The notes: generated by a model from the letters alone, not told the origin. DNA of 64,000 nt from SIG603 sp964370775 (GCA_964370775.1 CAYJKT010000005.1:1-64000), one strand, 5' to 3'. Counted from the stretch's first letter, positions 8,038-17,172 are shown. A program made the numbers and translations.

Positions 8038-9042
8038 TTACAACAACATAACTCCACTGTTTTCACAAATATCAATCGTCTCTTTATCCCATAAAGATGA
8101 CTGCACTTCGCCTATATGTACTTTGCCTAAAAGCAACATGCATAATCTGCTTTGACCAATACCACCACCTATTGTAAGAGGTAGTTCGTCATTTAGTAAC
8201 ATCTTGTGAAATGGCAGTTCTGCGCGGTTTTCACAGCCGCTTATCGCCAATTGTTCTTTAAGAGAAACAGCGTCTACCCTAATACCCATAGAGCTTATTT
8301 CAAACGCTATACCTAAGCCCTCATGCCAAAATAGTATATCACCATTTAAGTTCCAATCATCATAATCAGGTGCTCTGCCGTCATGTGGTTTACCACTGTT
8401 TAGCTTGCCACCAATCTTTTTAACAAACACAGTTTTATGCTCTTTTACAAACGCATTTTCTCTTTGTTTGCTGTCCATATCTGGGTACATGTCTTCTAGT
8501 TCTTGTGAGCTTACAAAAGTAACTTCTCTAACAAGTTCGGTGTTAAGATTAGGGAACTGCCACTTAATTTCATCTAGTGTTCCACAGATAGCTGTAACAA
8601 TTCTTTTCACTGTGTCTTCTAAATATTCTTCGTTTCTGGTGTCTCTATCTATGACCTTTTCCCAGTCCCATTGGTCAACATAAACTGAGTGAATATTGTC
8701 AAGTTCTTCGTCACGTCTAATAGCGTTCATGTCAGTTACTAAACCGTTGCCAACATAAAAATCATATCTCTTTAACGCTTGTCTTTTCCATTTAGCAAGC
8801 GAGTGCACAACCTCTGCGTTGTCTCCAACTGCTGGAATATCGAAGCTTACAGGGCGTTCTGTTCCGTTTAAGTTGTCGTTTAGTCCTGTGTTAGGGTTAA
8901 CAAAAAGAGGCGCTGTAACCCTCTTTAAATGCATTGCAGAGCATAATTTGATTTGAAAAACGCTCTTTATCAAGCCTATAGCCTTTTGTGTATCGTATAA
9001 ATCTAGTGTAGATTTATAACCTGTAGGTATCATTGTTTTCAT
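8038..9042 (-). CDS. asnA: Aspartate--ammonia ligase (asparagine synthetase A)
   Basis: A 334-residue ammonia-dependent asparagine synthetase, making asparagine from aspartate and ammonia with ATP cleavage to AMP. It resembles class II aminoacyl-tRNA synthetases. Recognisable segments are the PLFVNPNTGLNDNLNGTERPV region near residues 46-66, KWKRQALKRY near 105, the SVYVDQWDWEKV segment near 139-150, and the C-terminal GGGIGQSRLCMLLL motif near 292-305. Length is normal for AsnA (about 330). GAAAGGATAG precedes the ATG, and a 17-bp-spaced promoter lies upstream, back to back with the promoter of the SGNH gene. The HAD phosphatase follows. Confidence 0.97.
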   Translation of the reverse strand: MKTMIPTGYKSTLDLYDTQKAIGLIKSVFQIKLCSAMHLKRVTAPLFVNPNTGLNDNLNGTERPVSFDIPAVGDNAEVVHSLAKWKRQALKRYDFYVGNGLVTDMNAIRRDEELDNIHSVYVDQWDWEKVIDRDTRNEEYLEDTVKRIVTAICGTLDEIKWQFPNLNTELVREVTFVSSQELEDMYPDMDSKQRENAFVKEHKTVFVKKIGGKLNSGKPHDGRAPDYDDWNLNGDILFWHEGLGIAFEISSMGIRVDAVSLKEQLAISGCENRAELPFHKMLLNDELPLTIGGGIGQSRLCMLLLGKVHIGEVQSSLWDKETIDICENSGVMLL

Positions 9043-9074
9043 TATAACACTATCCTTTCAAATTTGCTGGTTTT

Positions 9075-9103
9075 ATTATGAATTATTTTTAGAAAAAAGT
9101 CAA
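9075..9103 (-). promoter_or_regulatory. asnA promoter
   Basis: On the minus strand TTGACT (9098-9103) and CATAAT (9075-9080) are 17 bases apart, about 32 bases before the asnA start codon. Confidence 0.65.
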
Positions 9104-9111
9104 TAAATATA

Positions 9112-9140
9112 TTGTTATATTAAAGATTTTATGTTAAAAT
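9112..9140 (+). promoter_or_regulatory. Promoter of the SGNH hydrolase gene
   Basis: TTGTTA (9112-9117) and TAAAAT (9135-9140) are 17 bases apart, 42 bases before the ATG at 9183. It is divergent from and nearly touches the asnA promoter. Confidence 0.65.
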
Positions 9141-9182
9141 TTAAGTAAGATACATATATCACTATGCAAAAGGGGGATACTT

Positions 9183-9797
9183 ATGAAAGACATTACTATA
9201 TTATTTCAAGGAGACTCTATAACAGATTGTGGTAGAGTTAGAATTAGCGACAGTTTGGGAAACGGATATGTTAAAAAGATAAAAAAATATCTCGACACTT
9301 TTTATTCTTCGTACAACATTACGGTGTTAAACAGAGGTGTTTCAGGCAACAGAGTGTGCGATTTGCATAACCGTTGGACAAAGGATTGCCTAGATATAAA
9401 CCCAGATATTTTGTCGATTATGATAGGAATTAACGACACTTGGTGTGCATTTGATGCTGATAATCCTGTAAGCATAGAGGAGTTTGAAGAGCATTACAGA
9501 GCCATTTTAACACAGGCGACAGACAACACAGACTGCAAGCTAATTATAATGGAACCGTTTATTATTCCAACAGATGTTGAGAAGCAAATTTATTACACTG
9601 ACTTAATGCCTAAGATACTTGTTATCCGTAAATTAGCAGCAGAATTTGGTGCGATTTATCTTCCGTTAGACGGTATTTTTGCAAGAGAAATAGCGATTAA
9701 AAACAACCCAGAAAAATACTCTGAGGACGGTATTCACCCTACTGATAAAGGACATGCAGTGATTGCAAGAGAATGGCTAAAATGCTTTAACTTATAA
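9183..9797 (+). CDS. SGNH/GDSL-family hydrolase
   Basis: A 204-residue esterase of the SGNH fold. The four catalytic blocks are visible: FQGDSITDCGR with the nucleophile Ser near residue 12, GVSGNRV with the oxyanion Gly, MIGINDTW with the Asn, and DGIHPTDKGH with the Asp and His of the triad near residues 183-190. There is no signal peptide, so it is probably cytoplasmic. Relatives include acyl and acetyl-xylan esterases and lysophospholipases; short length and single-domain form suggest removal of acetyl groups from sugars or other small esters. GGGGG precedes the ATG. It has its own promoter and terminator. Confidence 0.92.
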   Translation: MKDITILFQGDSITDCGRVRISDSLGNGYVKKIKKYLDTFYSSYNITVLNRGVSGNRVCDLHNRWTKDCLDINPDILSIMIGINDTWCAFDADNPVSIEEFEEHYRAILTQATDNTDCKLIIMEPFIIPTDVEKQIYYTDLMPKILVIRKLAAEFGAIYLPLDGIFAREIAIKNNPEKYSEDGIHPTDKGHAVIAREWLKCFNL

Positions 9798-9806
9798 CTA
9801 AATACA

Positions 9807-9849
9807 CAAGAGGCTTATGACGGAATTTGTCACTAGCCTCTTGTTTTTT
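9807..9849. terminator. Terminator between convergent SGNH and phosphatase genes
   Basis: CAAGAGGCT (9807-9815) pairs with AGCCTCTTG (9835-9843) and is followed on the plus strand by TTTTTTA. It ends the SGNH transcript and sits a few bases from the stop of the convergent phosphatase gene. Confidence 0.85.
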
Positions 9850-10414
9850 ATATATTTATTGCATCTAAAAATTCATTGATATACGCTTCATTTGGCGTAA
9901 TAACATCTATGTTTACACCCTCATTTTTTTCAGCATATTCAGTAAGAATATCCTTTAAATTCGATTTAGATAGCATATAATCAGCCACTATTTCGTCACG
10001 ACACACACCAAGCCTTGCAAGCAATATTGTAGACACCACACCTGTTCTGTCCTTGCCTGCACTGCAAAAATACATCACATTTGTACTGCTTTTTTCTATA
10101 GTGTCTATGATTTCCCACATTTTATTGTCAACCATTTTTATGTAAGATTTCGCTACCTCATCTGCATTTTTGGGCACTATATTGCCACCGGTTACAGGCA
10201 GATTTAAGTATGTAAACTCATTTATATTAGCCCATTTACACGGTTTATTTGCTACTTCTTCAGGGGTTCTTAGGTCAATAATTGTGGTTATTTTGTTATG
10301 TATCAGCCATTTAATTTCTTCACTATTCAACTTATTTGGCACGTCACTACGAATATATTTATAAGATTTTAATATAGCTCTTGTGTTGTTTGTGGACTTA
10401 AACAAGCTTTTCAT
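9848..10414 (-). CDS. Tyrosine-protein phosphatase-like protein
   Basis: A 188-residue protein with a Cys-based phosphatase signature, CSAGKDRTG (C-x5-R), near residues 119-127, as in the bacterial Y_phosphatase3 group (IphP and LipA-like). The segment TIIDLRTPEEVANKP near residues 47-61 is also typical of this group, which removes phosphate from phosphotyrosine, phosphoserine or phosphoinositides. No signal peptide is seen, so it is probably cytoplasmic. GAGGAAAA lies just before the ATG. The usual His before the catalytic Cys is Phe here (YFCSAG), a small departure from the consensus. Substrate unknown. Confidence 0.88.
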   Translation of the reverse strand: MKSLFKSTNNTRAILKSYKYIRSDVPNKLNSEEIKWLIHNKITTIIDLRTPEEVANKPCKWANINEFTYLNLPVTGGNIVPKNADEVAKSYIKMVDNKMWEIIDTIEKSSTNVMYFCSAGKDRTGVVSTILLARLGVCRDEIVADYMLSKSNLKDILTEYAEKNEGVNIDVITPNEAYINEFLDAINI

Positions 10415-10526
10415 AGTCTTTTCCTCAACAAAAATATAGGTTATTCATACTTATAAATAGCAACAGCAAAGCTAGCCTAAAAGCGTTATGTTTTTAAGCT
10501 AAAGCTGTTTTTATTGTTTTTTTGAA

Positions 10527-11417
10527 TTAATCGTTTCTTAAAGCCTCGTTTAAGATTTCCTCTGTATCATACTTGCTAGCCTTTTTCGGTGTAGCTTTCG
10601 GTGCTACAGGTTTAGCAGTTTTTCTTTGTTGAGGTCTTTGCTGAGGTTTTTGTTGTGCTCTGTTTGTGTTTGTTGTCGGTCTATTTTGAGACGTACCAGC
10701 AGTGTTTGCAGTACGTGTTTTTGGTGATTGTTGTCTTTGAACAGGTGGTTTAGGCGCTGTGTTTTGAGGTCTGCTAGGTGGTGTTTGTGCTGGTTTGTTA
10801 ATGCTTGTTGTTTGGCTTTGTCTTGCTTTAGCAATGTCTATTTTAGTGTAAATATCACTAATAGACTCTTCTTCTGGGTTGCTTTTAGTAGAAATTGACC
10901 AAATTAATAGTGCAATCAAGCCTACAGAACCTATAGCTATGCATGTTAAACCTATTGTAAAAATTAGGTTGCTTATGCTATTTTCGGTCTCGTTTAATGT
11001 GCCAATTTGCACATAGTTATCTGGGTATTCTACCTCTGGGTTTGTTCCTGTTTCATCTGCTGGTGTATCTATAAAAGACTGAAAACCATCTTCTGAACTA
11101 TCTGTGTTATCGTTACCGTCGTTGCTATCGTTGTTATCTGTAGTTCCAGCTAAGCTGTCACTGCTTTCTTCACTTTGTTCTTCGCTACTGCTCGTGTCTT
11201 CGCTACTTGTGTCCTCACTGCTTTCATCGCTCGATGATGAACTATTTTCATCACTGCTCTCGCTACTTTCTTCCTCTGATGAAGAAGAGCTTGTAGTCTC
11301 TTGAGGTGCTTCTTCTGTTCCCTCGTGTGGTGTAATACCTGCAAAAACAGCAGGCGCACTCATATTTATAATTAAAAGCATTGCACACAATAAAGATAAT
11401 CTCTTTATTAAATTCAT
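10527..11417 (-). CDS. Exported single-pass membrane protein with Ser/Glu-rich domain
   Basis: I do not recognise this 296-residue protein. It has an N-terminal signal peptide (about residues 1-26, ending in AVFAG), a very acidic Ser/Glu/Asp-rich stretch (about 35-120), a transmembrane helix (about 147-171), and a basic Pro/Gln/Arg/Asn-rich tail (about 195-280). The predicted topology is outside for the acidic part and inside for the basic tail. The low-complexity outer part resembles linkers in other exported proteins of this window. CGGAGAAT lies before the ATG. The 111-base gap downstream holds an imperfect hairpin (about 10458-10508) that may be its terminator. A cell-envelope linker or scaffold is possible; no enzymatic motif is visible. 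Confidence 0.75.
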   Translation of the reverse strand: MNLIKRLSLLCAMLLIINMSAPAVFAGITPHEGTEEAPQETTSSSSSEEESSESSDENSSSSSDESSEDTSSEDTSSSEEQSEESSDSLAGTTDNNDSNDGNDNTDSSEDGFQSFIDTPADETGTNPEVEYPDNYVQIGTLNETENSISNLIFTIGLTCIAIGSVGLIALLIWSISTKSNPEEESISDIYTKIDIAKARQSQTTSINKPAQTPPSRPQNTAPKPPVQRQQSPKTRTANTAGTSQNRPTTNTNRAQQKPQQRPQQRKTAKPVAPKATPKKASKYDTEEILNEALRND

Positions 11418-11517
11418 ACTTAATTCTCCGTATTTAATAATATTAATAGCTTTAATTTATGCTATCTAACATATTTTAACATAAAAAGACATTAAATACA
11501 ATAGCAAAATAGCAAGT

Positions 11518-12063
11518 TTAAAGCATTTTAGAATTAATTAGATGATATGTTTTTAAAATAGCCGTTTGTGTTTTAGCGTCTTTAATCTCGTTTTTCATAA
11601 CCATATCTAGTGCTTTGTGTATATTAATTTTCTCAACTTGCAAAAATTCGCCCTCGTCCAGTTGCATATCCAAAACTTCATCTACTCTGCAAGCCCATAT
11701 TCTTATAATTTCTCCACAATAGCCAGGTGTTGGGTATAAATCTCCTAAATACACATAGTTTTTGCCTGTTGTACCGGTTTCTTCTCTTTGTTCACGCTTC
11801 ATAGCCTCAAAAGGGTCTTCACCTTTTTCTAGCTTACCTGCTGGGATTTCAAGCACTACTTCTTTATAAGGGTATCTGAACTGGCTTACAAAAAAAGCGT
11901 CATCGTTTTCGTCAACTGCAAGCACGCAAACTCCACCACCGTGCTCAACTACTTCACGTTTTGACTTGCTACCGTCTTCAAGCTCTATGTCGTCTACTTT
12001 AACTGTTATTATTCTTCCCTCAAATTTAATCTCGCTACTTATAGTCTTTTCTGTTAATATCAT
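11518..12063 (-). CDS. nudF: Nudix hydrolase, ADP-ribose pyrophosphatase type
   Basis: A 181-residue Nudix enzyme. The Nudix box GKLEKGEDPFEAMKREQREE followed by TG is present at about residues 76-97 and matches GX5EX7REUXEEXGU. The N-terminal beta-strand domain, the V(V/E)HGGGVCVLAVDE entry and the SQFRYPY segment are typical of ADP-ribose pyrophosphatase, which splits ADP-ribose into AMP and ribose 5-phosphate and prevents unwanted ADP-ribosylation. AAAGGAG lies 6 bases before the ATG. It is on its own between the Ser/Glu-rich membrane protein and the divergent RND genes. Confidence 0.93.
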   Translation of the reverse strand: MILTEKTISSEIKFEGRIITVKVDDIELEDGSKSKREVVEHGGGVCVLAVDENDDAFFVSQFRYPYKEVVLEIPAGKLEKGEDPFEAMKREQREETGTTGKNYVYLGDLYPTPGYCGEIIRIWACRVDEVLDMQLDEGEFLQVEKINIHKALDMVMKNEIKDAKTQTAILKTYHLINSKML

Positions 12064-12191
12064 TTTATGCTCCTTTTTCTATAACTATCACATATTTTAT
12101 TTTCTTACCATAAGTACATTTTATTACAACACAAAGAAAATTGCAAGTTATGTTATGCAACAATAAAATTATGTGTGTTCAGCAAATCTTG

Positions 12192-12220
12192 TTGAAAAAA
12201 ATATTTAACTGTTATATAAT
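12192..12220 (+). promoter_or_regulatory. Promoter of the RND efflux operon
   Basis: TTGAAA (12192-12197) and TATAAT (12215-12220) are 17 bases apart, about 32 bases before the TTG start of the adaptor gene. No obvious operator palindrome overlaps it. Confidence 0.7.
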
Positions 12221-12252
12221 GACTTTATACAATTAAATAGGACGTGAATATT

Positions 12253-13749
12253 TTGAATAAAAAAACTATACTTATAATTTGTTCGGTAGTTCTTGCAGTG
12301 TCTGCACTGCTGACTATTAGATATATTTTTAGCGATAATGATGAAATCGTGACAGAAACAGAGGAAAGTGCTGTGCCTGTTAAAGTGATTAACCTAGAAA
12401 ACAGTAGCGAAGGCACGTACTTAGATTACTCCGCTTTAATTCAGCCAAAAAGCATGGAGCAAGTTAACTTTGCGACAATTGGCACAGTGCTTGAACTTTA
12501 TGTTAAAGAGGGCGACGACGTTGTGGCTGGTCAAGAGGTCGCAAAGCTTGACGATAGCACTGCACAGGATATTTTGGACTCTGCTTATAACAGTATGGTG
12601 TCTGCACAGAACACTTTAAATGATGCTAAATCTACTTATGAAAGCGCAAGAAACGAGTATAATTCTTACATAAATTCTACCGAAAGTGCAGAGGAAATCG
12701 CTAGGTTGAAGTCCGTATATGAGGACAGCCAAAAAGAGGAAGACGCACTGCAAGACGAGCTTGATAATCTTGAACTTTTGTTGGTGGACGAAAATGAAGC
12801 TGTTGATACAGCCCAAAATAATTTTGATATCGCAACTGCTGATTACAACGCAAAAAGCGAGGAACTAGCAAACGACCCAGAGAATGTCGAAAAGCAAGAA
12901 GCTGTAGATAATGCAGAAGTAATTCTTGAAGAAAAAAGAGAGGAACTAACACAGGCACGAGTAGAACTTGCTGAGGAAGAAGTGACAGTTGGTAAAACTC
13001 AAACAGTTTTGGAGCACGAGGCTGCAAGTTTGCAAACTCAGCTAAGATATTCTCAATATCAAGCAGCAGAGACTACCGACATAGCACGTGAAGAACTGCT
13101 TGAAACCAACATGAACACAGCAAATTTAGCATATAACACTGCTAGTAACTACCACCAAACCACTGTTGATGCTTATAATTTGGCAGAGCAAAGTGCTGAG
13201 GACAAAGTGTACTACGCTAAAACTAATGGAACTGTTATAAGCATTATTAGCGAAGAGGGCAACATGGCAACGCCTCTTGCACCTGTTTTGGTTATAGGTT
13301 CTCACGAAATGGTTGCAGAGTTTGGCGTTAGTGCTTCTGATTACGATAAAATAAGTGCTGGCAACAGAGCCGAAATTGAGATAGGCGACACTACTTATAC
13401 TGGTGAAGTTATAAGTGTAGCGATTGTACCTGACGAGACAACAAGAACATACCTAACCACTGTTAGCATAGAAAATCACCCAAATACACTTGCGTTAGGT
13501 GAGTTGGTTAAGGTTAAAATTAGCTCTGGTGAGCAAAGTGGTATATGGCTTCCTTTGAATATTATTATGAATGACGGAACTGATTATGTTTATATAATAG
13601 AAGATAACAGAGCTGTTAGAGTGAACATTGAACTAACAGAAATCAACGAGGATAAAGTTTTGGTAGAGGGGCTGAAAAACGGTGATATGGTGGTTAGCCA
13701 AGGCATGAAAACCATAGAAGTCGGAACTTTGGTTAGCGTGGTAGAATGA
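12253..13749 (+). CDS. RND efflux periplasmic-adaptor-type (membrane fusion) protein
   Basis: A 498-residue HlyD/AcrA-like adaptor. It has an N-terminal signal anchor (about residues 5-25), a lipoyl/barrel-sandwich half near residues 60-100 (AKLDDSTAQ), a long coiled coil of about 170 residues, the second lipoyl half, then beta-barrel and membrane-proximal domains ending in VSQGMKTIEVG. Such adaptors couple RND pumps to their path out of the cell. I start it at TTG 12253 because AGGACG lies 8 bases upstream; the in-frame GTG at 12244 overlaps that site. The stop is one base before the RND transporter gene. The coiled coil is longer than in AcrA, which may reflect spanning of a thick Gram-positive wall. 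Confidence 0.9.
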   Translation: MNKKTILIICSVVLAVSALLTIRYIFSDNDEIVTETEESAVPVKVINLENSSEGTYLDYSALIQPKSMEQVNFATIGTVLELYVKEGDDVVAGQEVAKLDDSTAQDILDSAYNSMVSAQNTLNDAKSTYESARNEYNSYINSTESAEEIARLKSVYEDSQKEEDALQDELDNLELLLVDENEAVDTAQNNFDIATADYNAKSEELANDPENVEKQEAVDNAEVILEEKREELTQARVELAEEEVTVGKTQTVLEHEAASLQTQLRYSQYQAAETTDIAREELLETNMNTANLAYNTASNYHQTTVDAYNLAEQSAEDKVYYAKTNGTVISIISEEGNMATPLAPVLVIGSHEMVAEFGVSASDYDKISAGNRAEIEIGDTTYTGEVISVAIVPDETTRTYLTTVSIENHPNTLALGELVKVKISSGEQSGIWLPLNIIMNDGTDYVYIIEDNRAVRVNIELTEINEDKVLVEGLKNGDMVVSQGMKTIEVGTLVSVVE

Positions 13750-13750
13750 T

Positions 13751-16700
13751 ATGGTTTTTAAGAAGATAATAAAAACACTAATCTCTAACCGAGTTTTGGT
13801 TGTGGTTTTTTGTTTGATTTTTGTGGCTATTGGTTTATATACTTACTACATAATTCCAAAACAAGAAAACCCTGATACTTCTGTTGCGGCAGCAGTTATA
13901 ACCACAGTGTACCCTGGCGCTACTCCTGAGGAAGTAGAGATTAATGTTACTAATATATTAGAAGAAAAAATCGCAGAGCTTGACAGTATCGATTACTACA
14001 CAAGTTCTAGCATGAACAGTGCGTCTGTTGTGGTTATCATGTATGACATGGACGTAACTATAGATATGGTTGAAGACGACTTGATTAAGGCAATTGACAG
14101 CGTGCAAAGTAAATTACCAAGCACTGCCTATGAGAGCGAAGTCGAGACAGATGTTGTTGCTGACAACCAGTTTATCATAAGTATCTCAGGCGAAAATTAC
14201 AGCGATAACGAGATAAAAGAGTACTCTAAAATAGTGCAGTCTAAAATCAGTGACGTTGACGGAATTGAAAGCGTAACTGTTGACGGAATTAGAGAGCAAC
14301 AAGTTGTGGTTGAAGCTGATTTAGACAAGCTGAGAACTTATGGTCTTAGCATTGAGAATATTTTGCAACTTATGCAAGCACAAAATGTGTCTATTCCGTC
14401 AGGCAGTATTGATTACGAAAGTGGAACGATAAATGTTAATACACCAAGTGTTTTTGAATCTCTAGTGGATATTGAAAACACCGTTGTATCAGGTTCTACT
14501 GAATCTTTAAGTTTTGTTAAACTTAAAGATGTAGCCGACGTATTTATCGAAGATGTTGGAAGCTATTATTATGCACAAGACGGCGAGAACGCAGTTTTGA
14601 TAACTGGAACTATAGAAGACGGGCTTAACTCTGTTAATGTTGGTACTGAGCTTAGAAAAGTTATAGACGAAGTTAAGTTATCCTTACCTAGCGACTTGCT
14701 TTTTCATGAAGTTATGTACGCACCAGCTGATATAGAAACGTCTATTAACGACTTTATTTTAAGCCTTTTGCAAAGTATAGGCTTGATTATTGTTGTGGTT
14801 ATGATAGGTGTGCATTTAAGAAACGGACTTGTTGTGTCTATCACATTGCCACTTTCTATTCTTGCAACCTTTATGGTAATGTACCTTTTAGGAATGGGTT
14901 TTCACTTTATATCAATCGCTGCTCTTATTGTGTCTCTCGGTATATTAGTGGATAATTCCATTGTTACAAGCGAGGCTATTCAAGCAAATATAAATACAGG
15001 ACTAGATAAAACAAAGGCGATAACCAATGCTGTAAAAACCAATGCAATGCCAGTGCTTACCTCAACACTCACAACAATTGTCACCTTTGGTATAATCTAT
15101 TTTGTGCCAGGTGTTGTGGGGCAAGTAGCTGGTGAAATTCCAACTGTTGTTATTGCAGCACTTGTTGCTAGTTATTTTGTAGCAATGCTAATTATACCTG
15201 TTTTTGCGTTTATGGTTTTTAAACCAGAGCCTAAAAAACGTGTGGAAAACAGAAGCCTTTTAAAAAGATTTTTTGTAGCACTGCTTAGCTTTGGGTTATC
15301 ACACAAGAAAAAAACAGTTGCACTAGCGTTTGTTACTCTAGCAGTTAGTGGATTACTCGCAAGCCAATTAGGTTTGCAATTTTTCCCAGTGGCAGACAAA
15401 CCGATAGTGTATATTGATGTGGAAAGCGAGAACATGTCTTTCTCCACAACGGAGCAAATATGCGAAGATATTAACGAGGTTTTGGATAAAGAGATACTTA
15501 TAGATAATTACACTTACGCAGTAGGAAAAGGCTTGCCTAGCTTTTTCTTAACAGTTCCACACACAGCAGAAGCTGACAATGTGTCTCAGTACATGTTGCA
15601 GTTAAATTCTTTAGAGATAGAAAAACATGGCGGCGTAGAAAACTGTGCTAGATATTTGCAAAACTTAATAAGTTCTAACATTGCTGGTGCTGATATCACT
15701 GTTAAAAGCTTGGAGTATTCTATTCCTACAGAAGCTAGGCTTACTTATAGCATTAGTGGTGATGATTTAGATGAAATTCACAGAGTAACTGAAGAGTTAA
15801 CTGAGTTTTTGAAAAATACTGACGGAACAGAAAATGTTAGAAATAATATAGTTGTGAACCAATATGAATACAACGTAGGCTTAGACAGCGAGGAGTTATC
15901 TGGTTATGGATTGTTGAAGTATGACGTTGTTAAGCAAATCAACACAGGTTTAATGGGAGCAACTGCAAGCACTTATAGCGCCGACAACAACAATATGGAT
16001 ATTGTTGTTAGGTGTGATATAAATAATTTAAGCGATTTAGAGAACTTGCAAATTGTAGGTTCGGTTGCAAATTCTAAAATTCTTTTAGGGCAAATTGCAG
16101 ATATCCAACTAGTGCCGACTACTCCTATTATCAGCCATTACAACGGCGATTATTATGTGAATGTGTTGAGTGAAGTCGCACCCGGTGGTAGCAGTTTTAA
16201 TATAGAAAACTATGTTGACGAAAACTACTTGCAAACTGCCGATTTACGTGATGTTGACATCACAACTTATGGCGAGGTTAGCAACATGATGGACCTTGTT
16301 GTATCTCTAGGAATAAGTGCTGTTTTTGCTGTGTTTGTGATTTATGTTATACTCTTTATTCAGTTTAAAGACTACAAAAAGCCACTTATTATTTTAACAA
16401 GTATACCACTTAGTTTAATAGGTTGTTTCTCTGGTCTTTGGATTTTACAAATGGATATACAAGCTATGGCAATGCTAGGTTTAGTAAGTTTGTTTGGCAT
16501 AGTTGTAAATAACGGAATTTTACTTATTGAAGCAATGGACGCTCACCTTGCAAATGGTGAGAGCATTAACGAGGCTTGCAGACTGGGTGTTGAGGAACGC
16601 TTTAGACCGATAGTTTTGAGCGCTACCACAACCTGTATAGGGCTTGTTCCGTTGATAGTTTCAGGTGACTCTATGAGTAGTCCTATGGCGACAGTGCTGA

Positions 16701-16816
16701 TGTTTGGATTGATATTCTCAACGCTTTTAACAATGGTTGTTGTCCCTGTATTATATAGTATAGATGAAGAAAAAAAGAAGAAAAAAGCTAGAATAGCTTT
16801 TCACCAGACAAAATAA
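13751..16816 (+). CDS. RND-family efflux transporter
   Basis: A 1021-residue proton-driven RND pump of the AcrB/SwrC type. It shows the duplicated layout: TM1 near residues 12-32, a large external loop, six TMs around 330-480, a second TM and external loop from about 510, and a final TM cluster from about 845 to 1005. The start VVFCLIFVAIGLYTYYIIPKQENPDT and the TM4 motif GILVDNSIVTSEA are characteristic; the second Asp of the usual VDD pair is Asn here. A Lys-rich tail ends the protein. It follows the adaptor gene by one base and has no outer-membrane channel gene next to it, as expected for a Gram-positive. Substrates could be lipids, surfactants or drugs. Confidence 0.93.
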   Translation: MVFKKIIKTLISNRVLVVVFCLIFVAIGLYTYYIIPKQENPDTSVAAAVITTVYPGATPEEVEINVTNILEEKIAELDSIDYYTSSSMNSASVVVIMYDMDVTIDMVEDDLIKAIDSVQSKLPSTAYESEVETDVVADNQFIISISGENYSDNEIKEYSKIVQSKISDVDGIESVTVDGIREQQVVVEADLDKLRTYGLSIENILQLMQAQNVSIPSGSIDYESGTINVNTPSVFESLVDIENTVVSGSTESLSFVKLKDVADVFIEDVGSYYYAQDGENAVLITGTIEDGLNSVNVGTELRKVIDEVKLSLPSDLLFHEVMYAPADIETSINDFILSLLQSIGLIIVVVMIGVHLRNGLVVSITLPLSILATFMVMYLLGMGFHFISIAALIVSLGILVDNSIVTSEAIQANINTGLDKTKAITNAVKTNAMPVLTSTLTTIVTFGIIYFVPGVVGQVAGEIPTVVIAALVASYFVAMLIIPVFAFMVFKPEPKKRVENRSLLKRFFVALLSFGLSHKKKTVALAFVTLAVSGLLASQLGLQFFPVADKPIVYIDVESENMSFSTTEQICEDINEVLDKEILIDNYTYAVGKGLPSFFLTVPHTAEADNVSQYMLQLNSLEIEKHGGVENCARYLQNLISSNIAGADITVKSLEYSIPTEARLTYSISGDDLDEIHRVTEELTEFLKNTDGTENVRNNIVVNQYEYNVGLDSEELSGYGLLKYDVVKQINTGLMGATASTYSADNNNMDIVVRCDINNLSDLENLQIVGSVANSKILLGQIADIQLVPTTPIISHYNGDYYVNVLSEVAPGGSSFNIENYVDENYLQTADLRDVDITTYGEVSNMMDLVVSLGISAVFAVFVIYVILFIQFKDYKKPLIILTSIPLSLIGCFSGLWILQMDIQAMAMLGLVSLFGIVVNNGILLIEAMDAHLANGESINEACRLGVEERFRPIVLSATTTCIGLVPLIVSGDSMSSPMATVLMFGLIFSTLLTMVVVPVLYSIDEEKKKKKARIAFHQTK

Positions 16817-16906
16817 TATAATCTCTAAAAAATATTGCTTAAATATTTACAATAAATATAGGAAGCTGTCACATTAAAGTAAATCCACACAAAAATCTAT
16901 GCTTAT

Positions 16907-17049
16907 GTAGGGGCGAGCTGTGCTCGTCCGAAAGAATAGGTTTATGTAAACTAAATATATATAGTTAATTTTATGTTTTCAAGCAATATTAAATCAGAAT
17001 TATTATAATTCGCACATAGCTCTAACGGACGAGCACAGCTCGCCCCTAC
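16907..17049. repeat. REPIN-like pair of inverted palindromic repeats
   Basis: A 24-base unit, GTAGGGGCGAGC... at 16907-16930, occurs again in exact reverse complement at 17026-17049, 95 bases away. Each unit itself folds, CGAG-CTGTG-CTCG. The whole lies in the 356-base gap between the RND and GNAT genes, which holds no gene that I can see. A similarly built pair lies at 35223-35304. Such paired REP elements are non-autonomous mobile repeats, usually spread by a Y1 (TnpA-REP) transposase elsewhere in the genome. Transcribed, the pair would make a long hairpin that could end or protect the RND transcript. Confidence 0.75.
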
Positions 17050-17172
17050 GTTATCTTTGTTAATTTGTATATTTTAGTAAAGATTTATCTAAATGCGATT
17101 TTGCCACAATGGTTTATTGATGAGCTGAGAGCTATAACAGATATAAAAAATAAAGTGTAATGGAGTATTAAA

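Noticed and set aside
11104..11359. Open frames on both strands within the Ser/Glu-rich gene
   Set aside because: They come from the repetitive codon composition of the acidic stretch and have no ribosome binding site.
16817..17172. Inverted repeats as the ends of an insertion sequence
   Set aside because: Only 95 bases lie between the arms and no transposase is encoded; a non-autonomous repeat pair fits better.
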